Assembly: GCF_019891175.1 (NCBI RefSeq)
Contig: NZ_CP072600.1
Location: forward strand, 5,580,001 to 5,644,000
DNA: 64,000 nucleotides
From: Leptothermofonsia sichuanensis E412
Lineage (GTDB): Bacteria; Cyanobacteriota; Cyanobacteriia; Leptolyngbyales; Leptolyngbyaceae
Direction: 5' to 3'
Positions 44,852 to 53,155 of the stretch are shown piece by piece. Every line of letters begins with the position of its first letter. The stretch's first letter is position 1. The notes beneath the pieces were generated by a model. The model was not told the origin of the DNA. It did not search any database and saw nothing but the letters and a program-made list of their open reading frames with translations. A program made the translations under genes and the position numbers.

Positions 44852-45092
44852 ATCAACCGTGATGGGGCATTAGCACCCTGTGCAACCATCTCCAGATCCC
44901 CAGTGCAGGTTAGCAGACATAACCGTACAGTGCCTTGATGCTCAACTTCAGAATTTATCGGGATTTCGCCTTCATCCTTCTGTCTGCTGCGCACGGGCAT
45001 AGCCCTACATCCTTCTGCCTTCTTGCACTTTCTTGCACTAGTGTCTGGGAAGATGACTCAACCAGTTATAAGCCATCCTGAATCAGTTATAA
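44852..45092. other. Upstream region of the response regulator, no gene seen
   Basis: C-rich stretches (CATCCTTCTGCC, GCACTTTCTTGCACT) resembling other intergenic repeats precede the mobile-element remnant at 45093. The regulator's promoter should be here. Confidence 0.35.
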
Positions 45093-45206
45093 GGCTTTGT
45101 TGCACGAATGCCTCAAGTCACTGTGCACCAGGAGTCGTCATACCGATTTAAATTGGATATAGGGCAAATAGAGTAGACTGAGAGGGTAGTTTAGATTCCC
45201 TCTGCA

Positions 45207-45719
45207 ATGGCTGGAGTCACCTCGGTTAAAGTCAAAGAAAGTCTCGATGAGCTAGTCCAACAATTGCAACAAGTGGAAACACCAAAGGACAAGGAACGCC
45301 TGCAAGTGCTGTACTGGCTCAAACAGGAAAAGCCACCCAGCATTGGTGCGATTGCCAAGGCGATCGGGAAACATCGCAATACAGTAGGGAGATGGTTATT
45401 GCAGTATCGGGAAGGTGGGGTGAGTGCCATGCTGGAACGTAAAGTGTCGTCTGGCGGTGTCCGCAAGATTCCACAATGGGCGGAAGAGGCACTGGCTAAG
45501 CGATTAAAGAACTCGGAACATGGATTTGCCAGTTATGGAGCTGTGCAACAGTGGTTAGCGGAGGAGTTGGGTGTCGAAGCGGAGTATCATGCGGTATACC
45601 AAATGACGCGCTATCGCCTCCAAGCGAAGCTGAAAGTGGCTCGTCCGCAAAATATCAAGCAGGATTGTGAACGGCGCGAATCATTTAAAAAAACCTTGCA
45701 GATGACCTGGAGTTGTTGA
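45207..45719 (+). CDS. IS630-type transposase, N-terminal frame
   Basis: Begins MAGVTSVKVKESLDEL. Helix-turn-helix region PPSIGAIAKAIGKHRNTVGRWLLQYREGG and a second DNA-binding part (GFASYGAVQQWLAEELGVEAEYHAVYQM). At 45687-45693 seven A's (TTTAAAAAAACC) would allow a -1 shift to SFKKNLADDLELLSQY, joining the catalytic frame. Reading on without a shift ends at TGA 45719. Confidence 0.88.
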   Translation: MAGVTSVKVKESLDELVQQLQQVETPKDKERLQVLYWLKQEKPPSIGAIAKAIGKHRNTVGRWLLQYREGGVSAMLERKVSSGGVRKIPQWAEEALAKRLKNSEHGFASYGAVQQWLAEELGVEAEYHAVYQMTRYRLQAKLKVARPQNIKQDCERRESFKKTLQMTWSC

Positions 45720-46282
45720 GCCAGTATGCTCGGCAAGTCATCCAGGAGGAGCGTCCTATCCGTTATTTTGCTCAGGATGAAAGTCGCTTTGGACTCAAAA
45801 CCCTGATTGGGCGCTTGATTACTGCTTGTGGTATCAAACCGATTGGGCAATGGCTATGGTTGTTCAAAGCGTTTTGGCTCTATGGGGCCGTCGAACCAGC
45901 AACCGGAGAGTCGTTTTTCTTGCAATTCTCCCATGTGGATACTGCTTGCTATCAAGCGTTCCTCGAGGAGTTCTCCAAAGCCTACCCCGATAGTCTCAAC
46001 ATTCTACAAGTGGATAACGGGCGTTTTCACAGCAGTAAAGATTTAGTGGTGCCAGAGAATGTGATTTTATTGTTTCAACCTGCTTACTGCCCAGAGTTAA
46101 ATCCGATTGAAAGGTTGTGGGAATACCTCAAGGCAGATTTGAAGTGGGCTTCGTTCAAAACGCTAGAGCAACTCCAAGCGAAGGTCGATCAACTCCTGGC
46201 TCAATTGACTCCAGAAGTTATTGCTTCGATCACAGGATATTCCTTCATCCTGAATGCCCTATCTGCCCTGAACCCCATTTAA
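45713..46282 (+). CDS. IS630-type transposase, catalytic DDE frame
   Basis: Catalytic half in the -1 frame. Triad residues lie in RYFAQDESRFGLK, LQVDNGRFHSS and CPELNPIERLWEYLK. Complete to its C-terminus (LNALSALNPI). A full enzyme would need the frameshift. Confidence 0.87.
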   Translation: MLSQYARQVIQEERPIRYFAQDESRFGLKTLIGRLITACGIKPIGQWLWLFKAFWLYGAVEPATGESFFLQFSHVDTACYQAFLEEFSKAYPDSLNILQVDNGRFHSSKDLVVPENVILLFQPAYCPELNPIERLWEYLKADLKWASFKTLEQLQAKVDQLLAQLTPEVIASITGYSFILNALSALNPI

Positions 46283-46468
46283 ATTGGTGTCAATTAGACG
46301 GTCTTATTGATAGAGCCTTGCTCAGCGAGGCTTTCAGACGCAAGCTGGAGTAATTATGCAACAAAGCCCTTTTGGGCCAAGAACTGCTAGAGTCAAACCC
46401 TACGAGCAGCGCTTTTTAGAAATTAGTCTAAATGATTAGTCTAAATGCCAGCCATACATGGCTATCAA

Positions 46469-47176
46469 TTACTCACTGACCGGAAGAGAGACAACAACCG
46501 TTTGCAAACCATTGGTGTGATGTTTGCAGGAAACCTGGCCATTCTGAATTTCAATCTGGCGGCAGCAAAGAAGGACTTCAGTGGCAAAGTCACGATCGCC
46601 CTGGGGGGCAAACCGCTGAGCCGTGATGCGTAAAAGCACCTGCCCTGCAACAGACTCTACCGCCAATACCACCGGAGAGTCCGGATCAGAATACTTCATA
46701 CTTCTGGCTAACAACTCAGTTAAGACGGATTCTGTCAATTCCCGATCCGCCAGAATCGAAGGTAGGGGTGGAGTGGTTTCGCAGATCAGGCGGGCGGTAC
46801 TGCCATCCTTTGTAGCAAGTAAGTGGCGCGTGACCGATGCCAGCAATGAATCAAGAGCAATCGACTCAAGCCGAATATCCACTTTGCCAGCTTCCAACTT
46901 TTGCAACAACATGGCATCCGCCATTAAATCGCACAAACTGCTGATCTCATGTTGCATCAAATTCAAATAGGTCTGCCAGTTGTCGTGCGCTTCCAGAGAA
47001 CCATCAATCGGACTGAGATAATGCTGAATAGCCTGTAGCGATCGCCCAACCCGGCGTTCCAGAGATTCAATCACAGACCGTTGAGCAGAAGAATATTTCT
47101 GAAGCTCAAGATTTTCAGCTTGCAGTTGTTGCAAGATTGCTGAGAGCGTTTTAACTGAGAGAGCCTGCTGGGACAT
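46469..47176 (-). CDS. Degenerate histidine-kinase-like protein
   Basis: 235 residues starting MSQQALSVKTLSAILQQL. A coiled N-terminus leads to a dimerisation-like helix pair (RRVGRSLQAIQHYLSPIDG, then LCDLMADAMLLQKLEAGKVDI) in which the phospho-accepting His-Glu of the H-box is missing. The ATPase-like part keeps the fold (PSILADRELTESVLTELLARSMKYSDP) but the N-box Asn is replaced and the DxGxG and following G-boxes are absent. It can neither bind ATP normally nor phosphorylate itself, so it is probably a pseudokinase, perhaps a scaffold or sensor. Divergent from the AAA+/ferredoxin fusion gene. Confidence 0.75.
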   Translation of the reverse strand: MSQQALSVKTLSAILQQLQAENLELQKYSSAQRSVIESLERRVGRSLQAIQHYLSPIDGSLEAHDNWQTYLNLMQHEISSLCDLMADAMLLQKLEAGKVDIRLESIALDSLLASVTRHLLATKDGSTARLICETTPPLPSILADRELTESVLTELLARSMKYSDPDSPVVLAVESVAGQVLLRITAQRFAPQGDRDFATEVLLCCRQIEIQNGQVSCKHHTNGLQTVVVSLPVSE

Positions 47177-47507
47177 ATGCCCAAAAATTGTAAAGGGATA
47201 TGCTAATAGTTATAACCTGTCCTGTTAAGGAAAGTAACAAATTTTCAGGTTCTCTCCAGGATTTTTATATTTCCTTAAGATTTTTAATGGTTTGTCCGCA
47301 ATCATGCAAGTAGACCAGCACGGTTTGTTAGATAGGCTTTATAGCAGGGGAGAGGGAAGAGAGAAGAGAGGCAAAAGGACGGTATGACACGAAGTTGTGA
47401 TCGCTAACTTATCCGGACCTGTATGGCTATCGCTAATGGCTATCACTATTAATTAAGTGATAAGTGAGTGGGTTTGTATCGTTTGTAGAAGAGGTGGGGT
47501 TGGCAGG
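47177..47507. other. Divergent promoter region between pseudokinase and AAA+/polyferredoxin genes
   Basis: About 330 bases, AT-rich in 47200-47300 (CCTTAAGATTTTTAATGG). TAGATAGGCTTTATAGC at 47330 resembles one end of the 73-base hairpin element. TATGGCTATCGC and TAATGGCTATCAC near 47422-47450 are a short direct repeat. Confidence 0.4.
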
Positions 47508-50051
47508 GTGGAACAGGCAGAACAAATCGCATGGCTCAGACAAAACACCAGCCTGGAATCTTTATCTGAAGAAACATTAAGGGCGATCGCCGCCGTCATT
47601 CAGGAAGAACCATTTCAGGAAAACCGCCGCCTCCTGCTGGAGGATACGGTACCGGAGGCGCTGTATATCCTCAAAACAGGTCGGCTGGAAAGTTACCGTA
47701 CCAGCAAAACCAGCCTTGCCCAGGCCGTCAGTCTTCTACCTGGCAGCATTTTGAATCTGAAAGAATTGCTGTTGAACCAGTCCGTTGAGCAGACGGTCAT
47801 CACCTTGAGTGATGGGGTATTGTGGGTGATTCCGAAAGCAACATTTCTGGCGATCGCCCAACAATATCCTGAAATCAGTCAAATTTTTTCGCGCCAGTTA
47901 GCCACCGAACTGGATCAGGTTTCTGCCCAACTCGTCTATGAACGGGAACGGCAAACCGCCCTCCGTCCCTACCTGGTGCCCAAAGTGAAACGGGGCATTA
48001 TTGGCACCAGCCGTTATGCCGTACGGCTACGTCAGGAGATTCGCAAAGCATCTCAAGATCGGCAATCGGTTCTTATCTTTGGGGAACCAGGATTGGGAAA
48101 AGACAATGTAGCGGGGTTAATTCACTTTGGTTCCAGCGATCGCCATGAGCCGATGATTAAAATTAACTGCGACACCATTCAAGCCAGCGGAGCAGAACTA
48201 TTTGGGCGGGCCGGGGGCAGGCCTGGACTGATTGAGTGGCTGGGGGGAGGCACCCTCTTGTTGAACAATGTTCAAGAACTGACCACGGAGCTTCAGGAAA
48301 AACTGGTGACCCTGCTGGAAACAGGTGAATACACGCCAGTGGAGCGGCAGGGCGAACCCCCGCCTACTCCCCGCCAGTGTCAGGCACGTATCCTGATGAC
48401 TTCTGAGAAAGTATTACCCGTTCTGGAACGTAAAGGGCTGGTAGGGCATGTCATTAAAGTGCCCCCCCTGCGAGTGCGCAAAGCTGATATCAGTGCCCAG
48501 GTTGAGTATTATCTGAGCCTGACCTGTCGGGCCAGAGGATTTCCAAAACCTGAGGTGACTCCCGAAGCCATCCGTCGGCTTCAAGGCTATGACTTTCCCG
48601 GCAACCTGACTGAGTTAGAGAGCATGGTGGAACGGGCGCTGTTACAGGCAAATGGAGCTACTGAACTGACCGAAGAAGTGTTCTGGTCCGTGGATACCAA
48701 GGGCAGACGATTTCGGGTGAATCTCCTGAATCTTTACCCCAACCTGCGCAAGTTTCTCCGGAGTCCCTGGTATCCCGATCGCATCAACTATGGCTTCACC
48801 CTGGGCTTCTTTGCTGTAGTGGTCGCAGTCCTGATGCTGGGACCCCAAAGCCGGGATAGCAACTTTGCCCTGAATCTCTTCTGGGCATGGTGGTGGCTTT
48901 TAATTCTGGTAGTTTTTCCATTTCTGGGACGCATCTGGTGTGCCTTTTGCCCGTTTATGATCTATGGCGAACTGGCGCAGAAAGTATCCCTCTGGCTTTA
49001 TCCCCGTAAACTGCTGCCCTGGAATCGTCAGGCAGCCGAAAAGTGGGGTGGCTGGTTTCTGTTCAGTCTGTTCAGCCTGATTTTGTTGTGGGAAGAACTG
49101 TGGAATCTGGAAAATACGGCCTATTTATCGGGATGCCTGCTGCTGTTGATTACGGCAGGAGCAGTTATTTTTTCCCTGCTGTTTGAACGCCGGTTCTGGT
49201 GCCGTTACCTCTGCCCCATTGGAGGCATGAATGGGCTGTTTGCCAAGCTATCGATGACCGAACTGCGGGCACAGCAGGGCATTTGTTCCGCCACCTGCAC
49301 CACCTACCAGTGCTATAAGGGAGGACCGCAGAAGGGCGAAGGCATGGAAACAGGTGGCTGTCCCCTCTACTCCCATCCCGCCCAACTGGAAGACAACCGG
49401 GACTGTGTTCTCTGCATGACCTGCCTCAAAGCCTGTCCCCACCGTTCAGTTGAATTTAATTTGCGCCCACCCGGAATCGAACTGTGGACAACCCACACGC
49501 CCACCTATCCTGAAGTTTGCCTCCTGTTTCTGCTGTTTGGGGCGGTGTTTCTCCATCGCTTACCTGAAATTGAAGCCGAATTTGGCTGGGACCTGTATCT
49601 GGACCATTTTGCCATTCATGCTGGAGTGTCGCTGCTGGCGTTGCTGGTGCCCGCTGCGATCGCCCTCCTTGCCGATACGCTGATTCGACTGATTCATACC
49701 CTGCGCCACCACGTCTTTCCCCGCCCCTTTCTGGAACTTGCCTACGGCTATCTGCCCCTGGTTTTAGCTGCGAATCTGGCCCATTATCTGCGCCTGGGAT
49801 TGACCGAAATGGGGCGAATCATCCCGGTTACCTTTGCTACCTTTGGGTTTGGCACTGCCAATCTTCCGGTTGCCATTGCCCATCCTGCTGTCATTGCCTT
49901 TTTGCAGGCAGTTACACTGATTTTGGGTTTCTGGTTGAGTGTGTTTCTAACTCAAAAAATTGCCCGCCAGTCTTTCTGGAACCTGCTACCTCAACACCTG
50001 GCAATGGTTGTGATCGGCTCCTTACTGTGGAAGGTGATCGTAGGGTGGTAA
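47508..50051 (+). CDS. Membrane fusion protein: cNMP-binding-like + enhancer-binding AAA+ + NapH-type polyferredoxin
   Basis: I take GTG 47508 (MEQAEQIAWLRQ) behind GAGGTGGGG; a GTG at 47457 also fits. About 847 residues. First about 150: Crp-like beta-roll (LYILKTGRLESYRTSKTS). Then an AAA+ domain like NtrC: Walker A GEPGLGKDN, KINCDTIQASGAELFG, LGGGTLLLNNVQELT, PPLRVRKADI. The GAFTGA sigma-54 loop is deleted and Walker B Asp-Glu are Asn-Asn, so ATP hydrolysis and polymerase contact are unlikely; cyanobacteria lack sigma-54. Then about nine membrane helices with NapH-type motifs WCAFCPF and FWCRYLCPIGG, and a ferredoxin cluster CVLCMTCLKACPH. Probably a membrane redox or electron-transfer sensor. 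An SRPBCC gene follows 25 bases downstream. Confidence 0.88.
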   Translation: MEQAEQIAWLRQNTSLESLSEETLRAIAAVIQEEPFQENRRLLLEDTVPEALYILKTGRLESYRTSKTSLAQAVSLLPGSILNLKELLLNQSVEQTVITLSDGVLWVIPKATFLAIAQQYPEISQIFSRQLATELDQVSAQLVYERERQTALRPYLVPKVKRGIIGTSRYAVRLRQEIRKASQDRQSVLIFGEPGLGKDNVAGLIHFGSSDRHEPMIKINCDTIQASGAELFGRAGGRPGLIEWLGGGTLLLNNVQELTTELQEKLVTLLETGEYTPVERQGEPPPTPRQCQARILMTSEKVLPVLERKGLVGHVIKVPPLRVRKADISAQVEYYLSLTCRARGFPKPEVTPEAIRRLQGYDFPGNLTELESMVERALLQANGATELTEEVFWSVDTKGRRFRVNLLNLYPNLRKFLRSPWYPDRINYGFTLGFFAVVVAVLMLGPQSRDSNFALNLFWAWWWLLILVVFPFLGRIWCAFCPFMIYGELAQKVSLWLYPRKLLPWNRQAAEKWGGWFLFSLFSLILLWEELWNLENTAYLSGCLLLLITAGAVIFSLLFERRFWCRYLCPIGGMNGLFAKLSMTELRAQQGICSATCTTYQCYKGGPQKGEGMETGGCPLYSHPAQLEDNRDCVLCMTCLKACPHRSVEFNLRPPGIELWTTHTPTYPEVCLLFLLFGAVFLHRLPEIEAEFGWDLYLDHFAIHAGVSLLALLVPAAIALLADTLIRLIHTLRHHVFPRPFLELAYGYLPLVLAANLAHYLRLGLTEMGRIIPVTFATFGFGTANLPVAIAHPAVIAFLQAVTLILGFWLSVFLTQKIARQSFWNLLPQHLAMVVIGSLLWKVIVGW

Positions 50052-50076
50052 AGTCTTGGCATGGGAGTCAGGAAAT

Positions 50077-50544
50077 ATGTCAGATCAGAGAGTTTTCGAG
50101 CAATCCGTCCAGATTAATGCCAGTGCCACCATCGTCGAGCGGTGCATTACCGATCGCACCCTGATGCATCGCTGGTTAAACCCTGCCCTCCGATGCGAAC
50201 CCATTGGTGACTGGTCAACGGAACTGGGCAGTCAGAGTCGCTTCATCATTCAAGTACCGTTGTTGCAGCCCAGCTTAAAGAGCGTGGTGGTGGAACGAGA
50301 ACCGGGACTGGTTGTTTGGGAATTTAACGGCTTTTTCAAGGGGCGCGATCGCTGGGAGTGCAACCCGGAACCGACAGGGACTCGCCTGCTGAACCGATTT
50401 GAGTTTGAAATTCCCAACCCCTTTGTTCGGTTTGGCTTTAATACGTTTGCCTCCTCCTGGACTCAAACCGATATGCAGGCACAGTTACAGCGGCTGAAAC
50501 AGGTTGCTGAGGAAGTTTACCAGCGAGAAGGGGTTGCTGGATAG
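50077..50544 (+). CDS. SRPBCC (START/polyketide-cyclase-like) family protein
   Basis: ATG 50077 with AGGAA just upstream; the TTG at 50056 would overlap the site. 155 residues with the hydrophobic-cavity fold: FEQSVQINASATIVERCITDRTLMHRWLNPALRC, RFIIQVPLLQPSLKSVVVEREPGLVVWEFNGFFKG, TRLLNRFEFEIPN, and a long C-terminal helix that closes the pocket. Such proteins bind lipids, pigments or other hydrophobic ligands. It lies 25 bases behind the AAA+/polyferredoxin gene, so the two are very likely one operon and it may serve or sense a membrane cofactor. Confidence 0.82.
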   Translation: MSDQRVFEQSVQINASATIVERCITDRTLMHRWLNPALRCEPIGDWSTELGSQSRFIIQVPLLQPSLKSVVVEREPGLVVWEFNGFFKGRDRWECNPEPTGTRLLNRFEFEIPNPFVRFGFNTFASSWTQTDMQAQLQRLKQVAEEVYQREGVAG

Positions 50545-50582
50545 CTGTATGAATTGAAACTCAGTTTCAATTCACACAACCC

Positions 50583-50678
50583 TTATAGCGTTTTTCAATT
50601 GAGTAAAGTACGGAAGTGTGAGGCACAGTAGGGTGCTCTGCACCCTCACTGTACCTCACACCCTTGAAAAGGGCTATA
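50583..50678 (+). repeat. 95-base palindromic element, copy 2
   Basis: Same ends as 39863-39957 (TATAGCGTTTTTCAATTG ... CCTTGAAAAGGGCTATA). Stem arms 50616-50636 and 50640-50661 pair with one mismatch and one bulge. One stem pair is changed on both sides relative to copy 1. Confidence 0.8.
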
Positions 50679-50747
50679 ACTCATACCCGGAGTCAGCAAC
50701 CCCACCAATGAGAACGATATAGCGTCGCCATCCAGACCGGGACAGGT

Positions 50748-50953
50748 TAGCCTGCATTATTCATGACTTTTCTGAAAAATGCTTCGATTCTTTACCTGGA
50801 AAAGCTTTGAGCGATTGCTCAGGTTCGGCAGGGTGTTTTTGAAGGCTGTTCTCGTTCCCATGCTCTGCGTGGGAATGGGTTCTGGAGGCTCCGCCTCCCG
50901 TATCAGCGGCAGAGCCTGGACACCAGGGCTATCCTTCTGATGAATTATTCAGC
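50748..50953 (-). repeat. Composite interspersed repeat C, without the nested hairpin
   Basis: Reverse complement of the outer parts of 36033-36336; CAGGCTCTGCC runs straight into GCTGATACGGGAGG, with no 73-base element between. It is the uninterrupted, or deleted, state. Confidence 0.7.
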
Positions 50954-51209
50954 TTAGAAAGCTTAAACTCTGATCCCGCCACTTTTCCCTCCTTATACTC
51001 GTCCCCTGTACTCTGCTATAAAAGAAATCTGATTGGCTTCCTGTACCCATACTCTCTGCGTTTAGCCTGGTTTGCCCCTGGGAACTCTAGAGATAAATGC
51101 CTTCAAAATCCTGAACCAGGGGTTTCCAGGTTGTAGTCATGCTGCATAGCCTGTGGCTAATAACCTGTGGCTAATAATTGCGATGTGCAACTTTCTTAAG
51201 GAAAAATCT

Positions 51210-51319
51210 TCTCGTTTCCAGACAGGGCCTGGAAATGTCCCTGGTGAGGTGCTGCCTCATGCTGGACCTGGAGGCAGTGCCCTTCTGTCGTTCGTTACAC
51301 GGAGCTTCGTAACGAGGGA
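51210..51319. repeat. Interspersed palindromic repeat (CTCGTTTCC ... AACGAG type), copy 2
   Basis: TTCTCGTTTCCAGACAGGG at one end and TTCGTAACGAGGGAAAGCC at the other, with GAGGTGCTGCCTC and GGAGGCAGTGCC inside. Relative of 1023-1137. Confidence 0.5.
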
Positions 51320-51426
51320 AAGCCCCAAATTTGAGCTTCCCTGAAGGAGAATTCAGGAGTTTTAGCCAATAAGTTGCACGTCTGTGTCTCCACTGTTCTC
51401 TACACCGAATCACCAAATTTTCTTCC

Positions 51427-53007
51427 ATGAGTAAGCGTACTGAGCCAGCCCTGATTCTGGCATTTTTGATTACAGCTGGTTTGAGCGTTGGGGGACTCTG
51501 GCTATTGAACAGGGTTTCACCTGGCTTGATTCCCGGTTTGTCCAGCCAAACGGCTCCACTGGCAGATGGCAACTCAACTGACTCGCAGCAAAAGGTTCAG
51601 CTAACCATCTTAGGAGACACCTTTAGCGGTTACAGTACCTTTCGTAGTGCTACGTTTCAGGATGCCCTGAAAGAGTCTGGAATCAGCCTCCGCTATGAGG
51701 ATGAATTTGATCAGGCAAAGCGAGTTACGCGCCTTAATCAGGGACAGGCAGACCTGATCGTAACAACACTGGATCAGTTTCTGAAGCAGAAGCCAGCAGG
51801 CAAAATTGTGGGATTAATTGACCGCACCGTGGGAGCTGACGCTGTGGTGCTGAATACGCGGAAATATCCCTCGCTCAAGTCTTTGCTGGATCTGAACCAG
51901 GTGGTCAACCAGGCGCGGGCAAATGGGCGATCGCTGGGCATGACCTTTGCTGGGGATACCCCCAGTGAATATCTGGCACTGGTGCTGGATACAAAGTTTG
52001 AGGCTTTTAATCTGCAAGATTTTCAGATCAACAAGGTCGAAGATGCTTCAGAAGCCTGGAAACAGTTACAGGATCCCAATCAAGATGTTGCCATTGCCAT
52101 CATCTGGGAGCCATTTGTGACCCAGGCGCGGCAACAGGGGTATACCGTAGTCCTCTCCAGTAAAGATGCCCCAGAGGCGATTGTGGATGTGGTCATTGCC
52201 TCGAATCGTCTGCTCCAATCTCAGCCTCAAGTGATCTCTGAATTTCTGGAAGCCTACTACCGTCGCATAGATAGCAACGTTCGGGATGGTTCTCAACTCC
52301 AGGCGCAAATTGCCGAAGATGGCAAATTGTCTGCCAGTGATGCTGCTGCCGTTTTACAGGGAATTGATTTTTTCACAGCAGCGGAAGCACAGGAATGGAT
52401 GACCAGTGGCACACTAACCCGACGGATTAACTCAACCGCAGCGGTGTTAGCCCTGACCGGGCGACTGAACCAGGTGCCTCAGAAGCCAGAAGCCCTGTTC
52501 ACCAGCCAGTTCATTGCCAGAGCAGCCAATAACACGAAAACCCTGGTTGATCTGGTGCGGGCAGACAACCCGGCCCTGGCAGATCGACTTTCTGGTAAGG
52601 GGAGAGCGATCGCCCCGACCCAAAAGCTGACAGTCAGCCAGGTCAAAGCGGCTCCGGCCATTGGCAATCTACAGGTACGGGGTGAAGTCAGTTTTGGGGT
52701 AGGCTCAGCCGACTTAACGCCTGCTGGCGAAAAAACACTGAATCAACTGGTGCAGGAGATCAACGAGTTCAATACCCAGACCGTTGCTGTGCGTGTGATT
52801 GGACACACCTCGCGCACTGGCTCCGCCAGCATCAACCAGACGCTCAGTCAACAACGGGCACAGGTTGTGGTGAACTATCTGCGGGGGAAAGGGATTCGGC
52901 ACAACATCACAGCAGAGGGCAAAGGCTTCAACGAACCCATTCCCGGAATTTCCCCCGAAAACTCCCGCAACCAGCGTACTGAGATTCGTCTGGTCAGGAT
53001 TAATTAA
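51427..53007 (+). CDS. Periplasmic substrate-binding protein fused to an OmpA domain
   Basis: 526 residues. N-terminal membrane helix (LILAFLITAGLSVGGLWLL) acting as signal or anchor. Residues about 55-330 are a solute-binding fold of the NMT1/SsuA type (TILGDTFSGYSTFRSATFQDAL, RLNQGQADLIVTTLDQFL, MTFAGDTPSEYLALVLDTKF, IAIIWEPFVTQARQQG). After about 405, an OmpA C-terminal peptidoglycan-binding domain: GEVSFGVGSADLTPAGEKTLNQL, VRVIGHTSRTGSASINQTLSQQRAQVVVNYL, GKGFNEPIPG, RNQRTEIRLV, with the Asp/Arg-type meso-DAP site replaced by Thr/Arg variants in the GHTS loop. The combination would tether a ligand-binding module to the cell wall. No ABC permease is adjacent. Confidence 0.88.
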   Translation: MSKRTEPALILAFLITAGLSVGGLWLLNRVSPGLIPGLSSQTAPLADGNSTDSQQKVQLTILGDTFSGYSTFRSATFQDALKESGISLRYEDEFDQAKRVTRLNQGQADLIVTTLDQFLKQKPAGKIVGLIDRTVGADAVVLNTRKYPSLKSLLDLNQVVNQARANGRSLGMTFAGDTPSEYLALVLDTKFEAFNLQDFQINKVEDASEAWKQLQDPNQDVAIAIIWEPFVTQARQQGYTVVLSSKDAPEAIVDVVIASNRLLQSQPQVISEFLEAYYRRIDSNVRDGSQLQAQIAEDGKLSASDAAAVLQGIDFFTAAEAQEWMTSGTLTRRINSTAAVLALTGRLNQVPQKPEALFTSQFIARAANNTKTLVDLVRADNPALADRLSGKGRAIAPTQKLTVSQVKAAPAIGNLQVRGEVSFGVGSADLTPAGEKTLNQLVQEINEFNTQTVAVRVIGHTSRTGSASINQTLSQQRAQVVVNYLRGKGIRHNITAEGKGFNEPIPGISPENSRNQRTEIRLVRIN

Positions 53008-53011
53008 GGCT

Positions 53012-53155
53012 TCAGTAGCGGTTGCCGCGCTTGTTCAACGATGCCAGCAATAGGGGTCTGACCTGTTTTGCCCAGACCTCAAAATTAAATTCTGGCGTAC
53101 TATCAGCGGCTACTGGTTGGGTGGACTGATACTCATTTCCTCTCTTTGCGTTCAT
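53012..53155 (-). CDS. 47-residue unknown protein next to the second IS630 copy
   Basis: ATG 53155 has AGGGGG seven bases upstream. The product begins MNAKRGNEYQSTQPVAADST and ends with LLLASLNKRGNRY, with FNFEVWAKQV between. The composition is hydrophilic and normal for a protein, so I think it is a true gene although very short. It is convergent with the substrate-binding/OmpA gene (four bases between the stops). The IS630 copy begins 27 bases upstream of its start codon, so it probably lost its native promoter. Confidence 0.55.
   Translation of the reverse strand: MNAKRGNEYQSTQPVAADSTPEFNFEVWAKQVRPLLLASLNKRGNRY

Larger units (their letters stand above)
45143..46287 (+). mobile_element. 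IS630-family insertion sequence, different subfamily (about 1.15 kb)
   Basis: Imperfect inverted ends of about 24 bases, both containing ATTTAAAT (left ACCGATTTAAATTGG, right, inverted, ACCAATTTAAATGGG, each followed after six bases by AGGGC). Left flank is TA, right flank is TG, so the target duplication may have mutated; the precise ends are therefore approximate. Only one copy is seen in the window. Confidence 0.8.
45093..46368. mobile_element. Remnant or miniature element with GGCTTTGTTGCA ends, interrupted by an IS630 element
   Basis: The ends GGCTTTGTTGCACGA (45093 on) and, inverted, GGCTTTGTTGCATAA (46368 back) match over 12 bases, then less well. Apart from the inner IS630 (45143-46287), only about 50 and 81 bases of it are left and they carry no gene, so it is either a miniature element or the ruins of an older IS. 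Confidence 0.6.
50545..51426. other. Long repeat-filled intergenic region, no gene seen
   Basis: About 880 bases with the palindromic element 50583-50678, the composite repeat 50748-50953 and the GTTTCC/AACGAG repeat 51210-51319. Frames of 60-130 codons in it correspond to the repeats and lack ribosome-binding sites. Confidence 0.55.

Noticed and set aside
47508-50051. Sigma-54-dependent transcription activator
   Set aside because: No GAFTGA loop, no Walker B acids, no DNA-binding C-terminus; the chain continues into membrane Fe-S domains.
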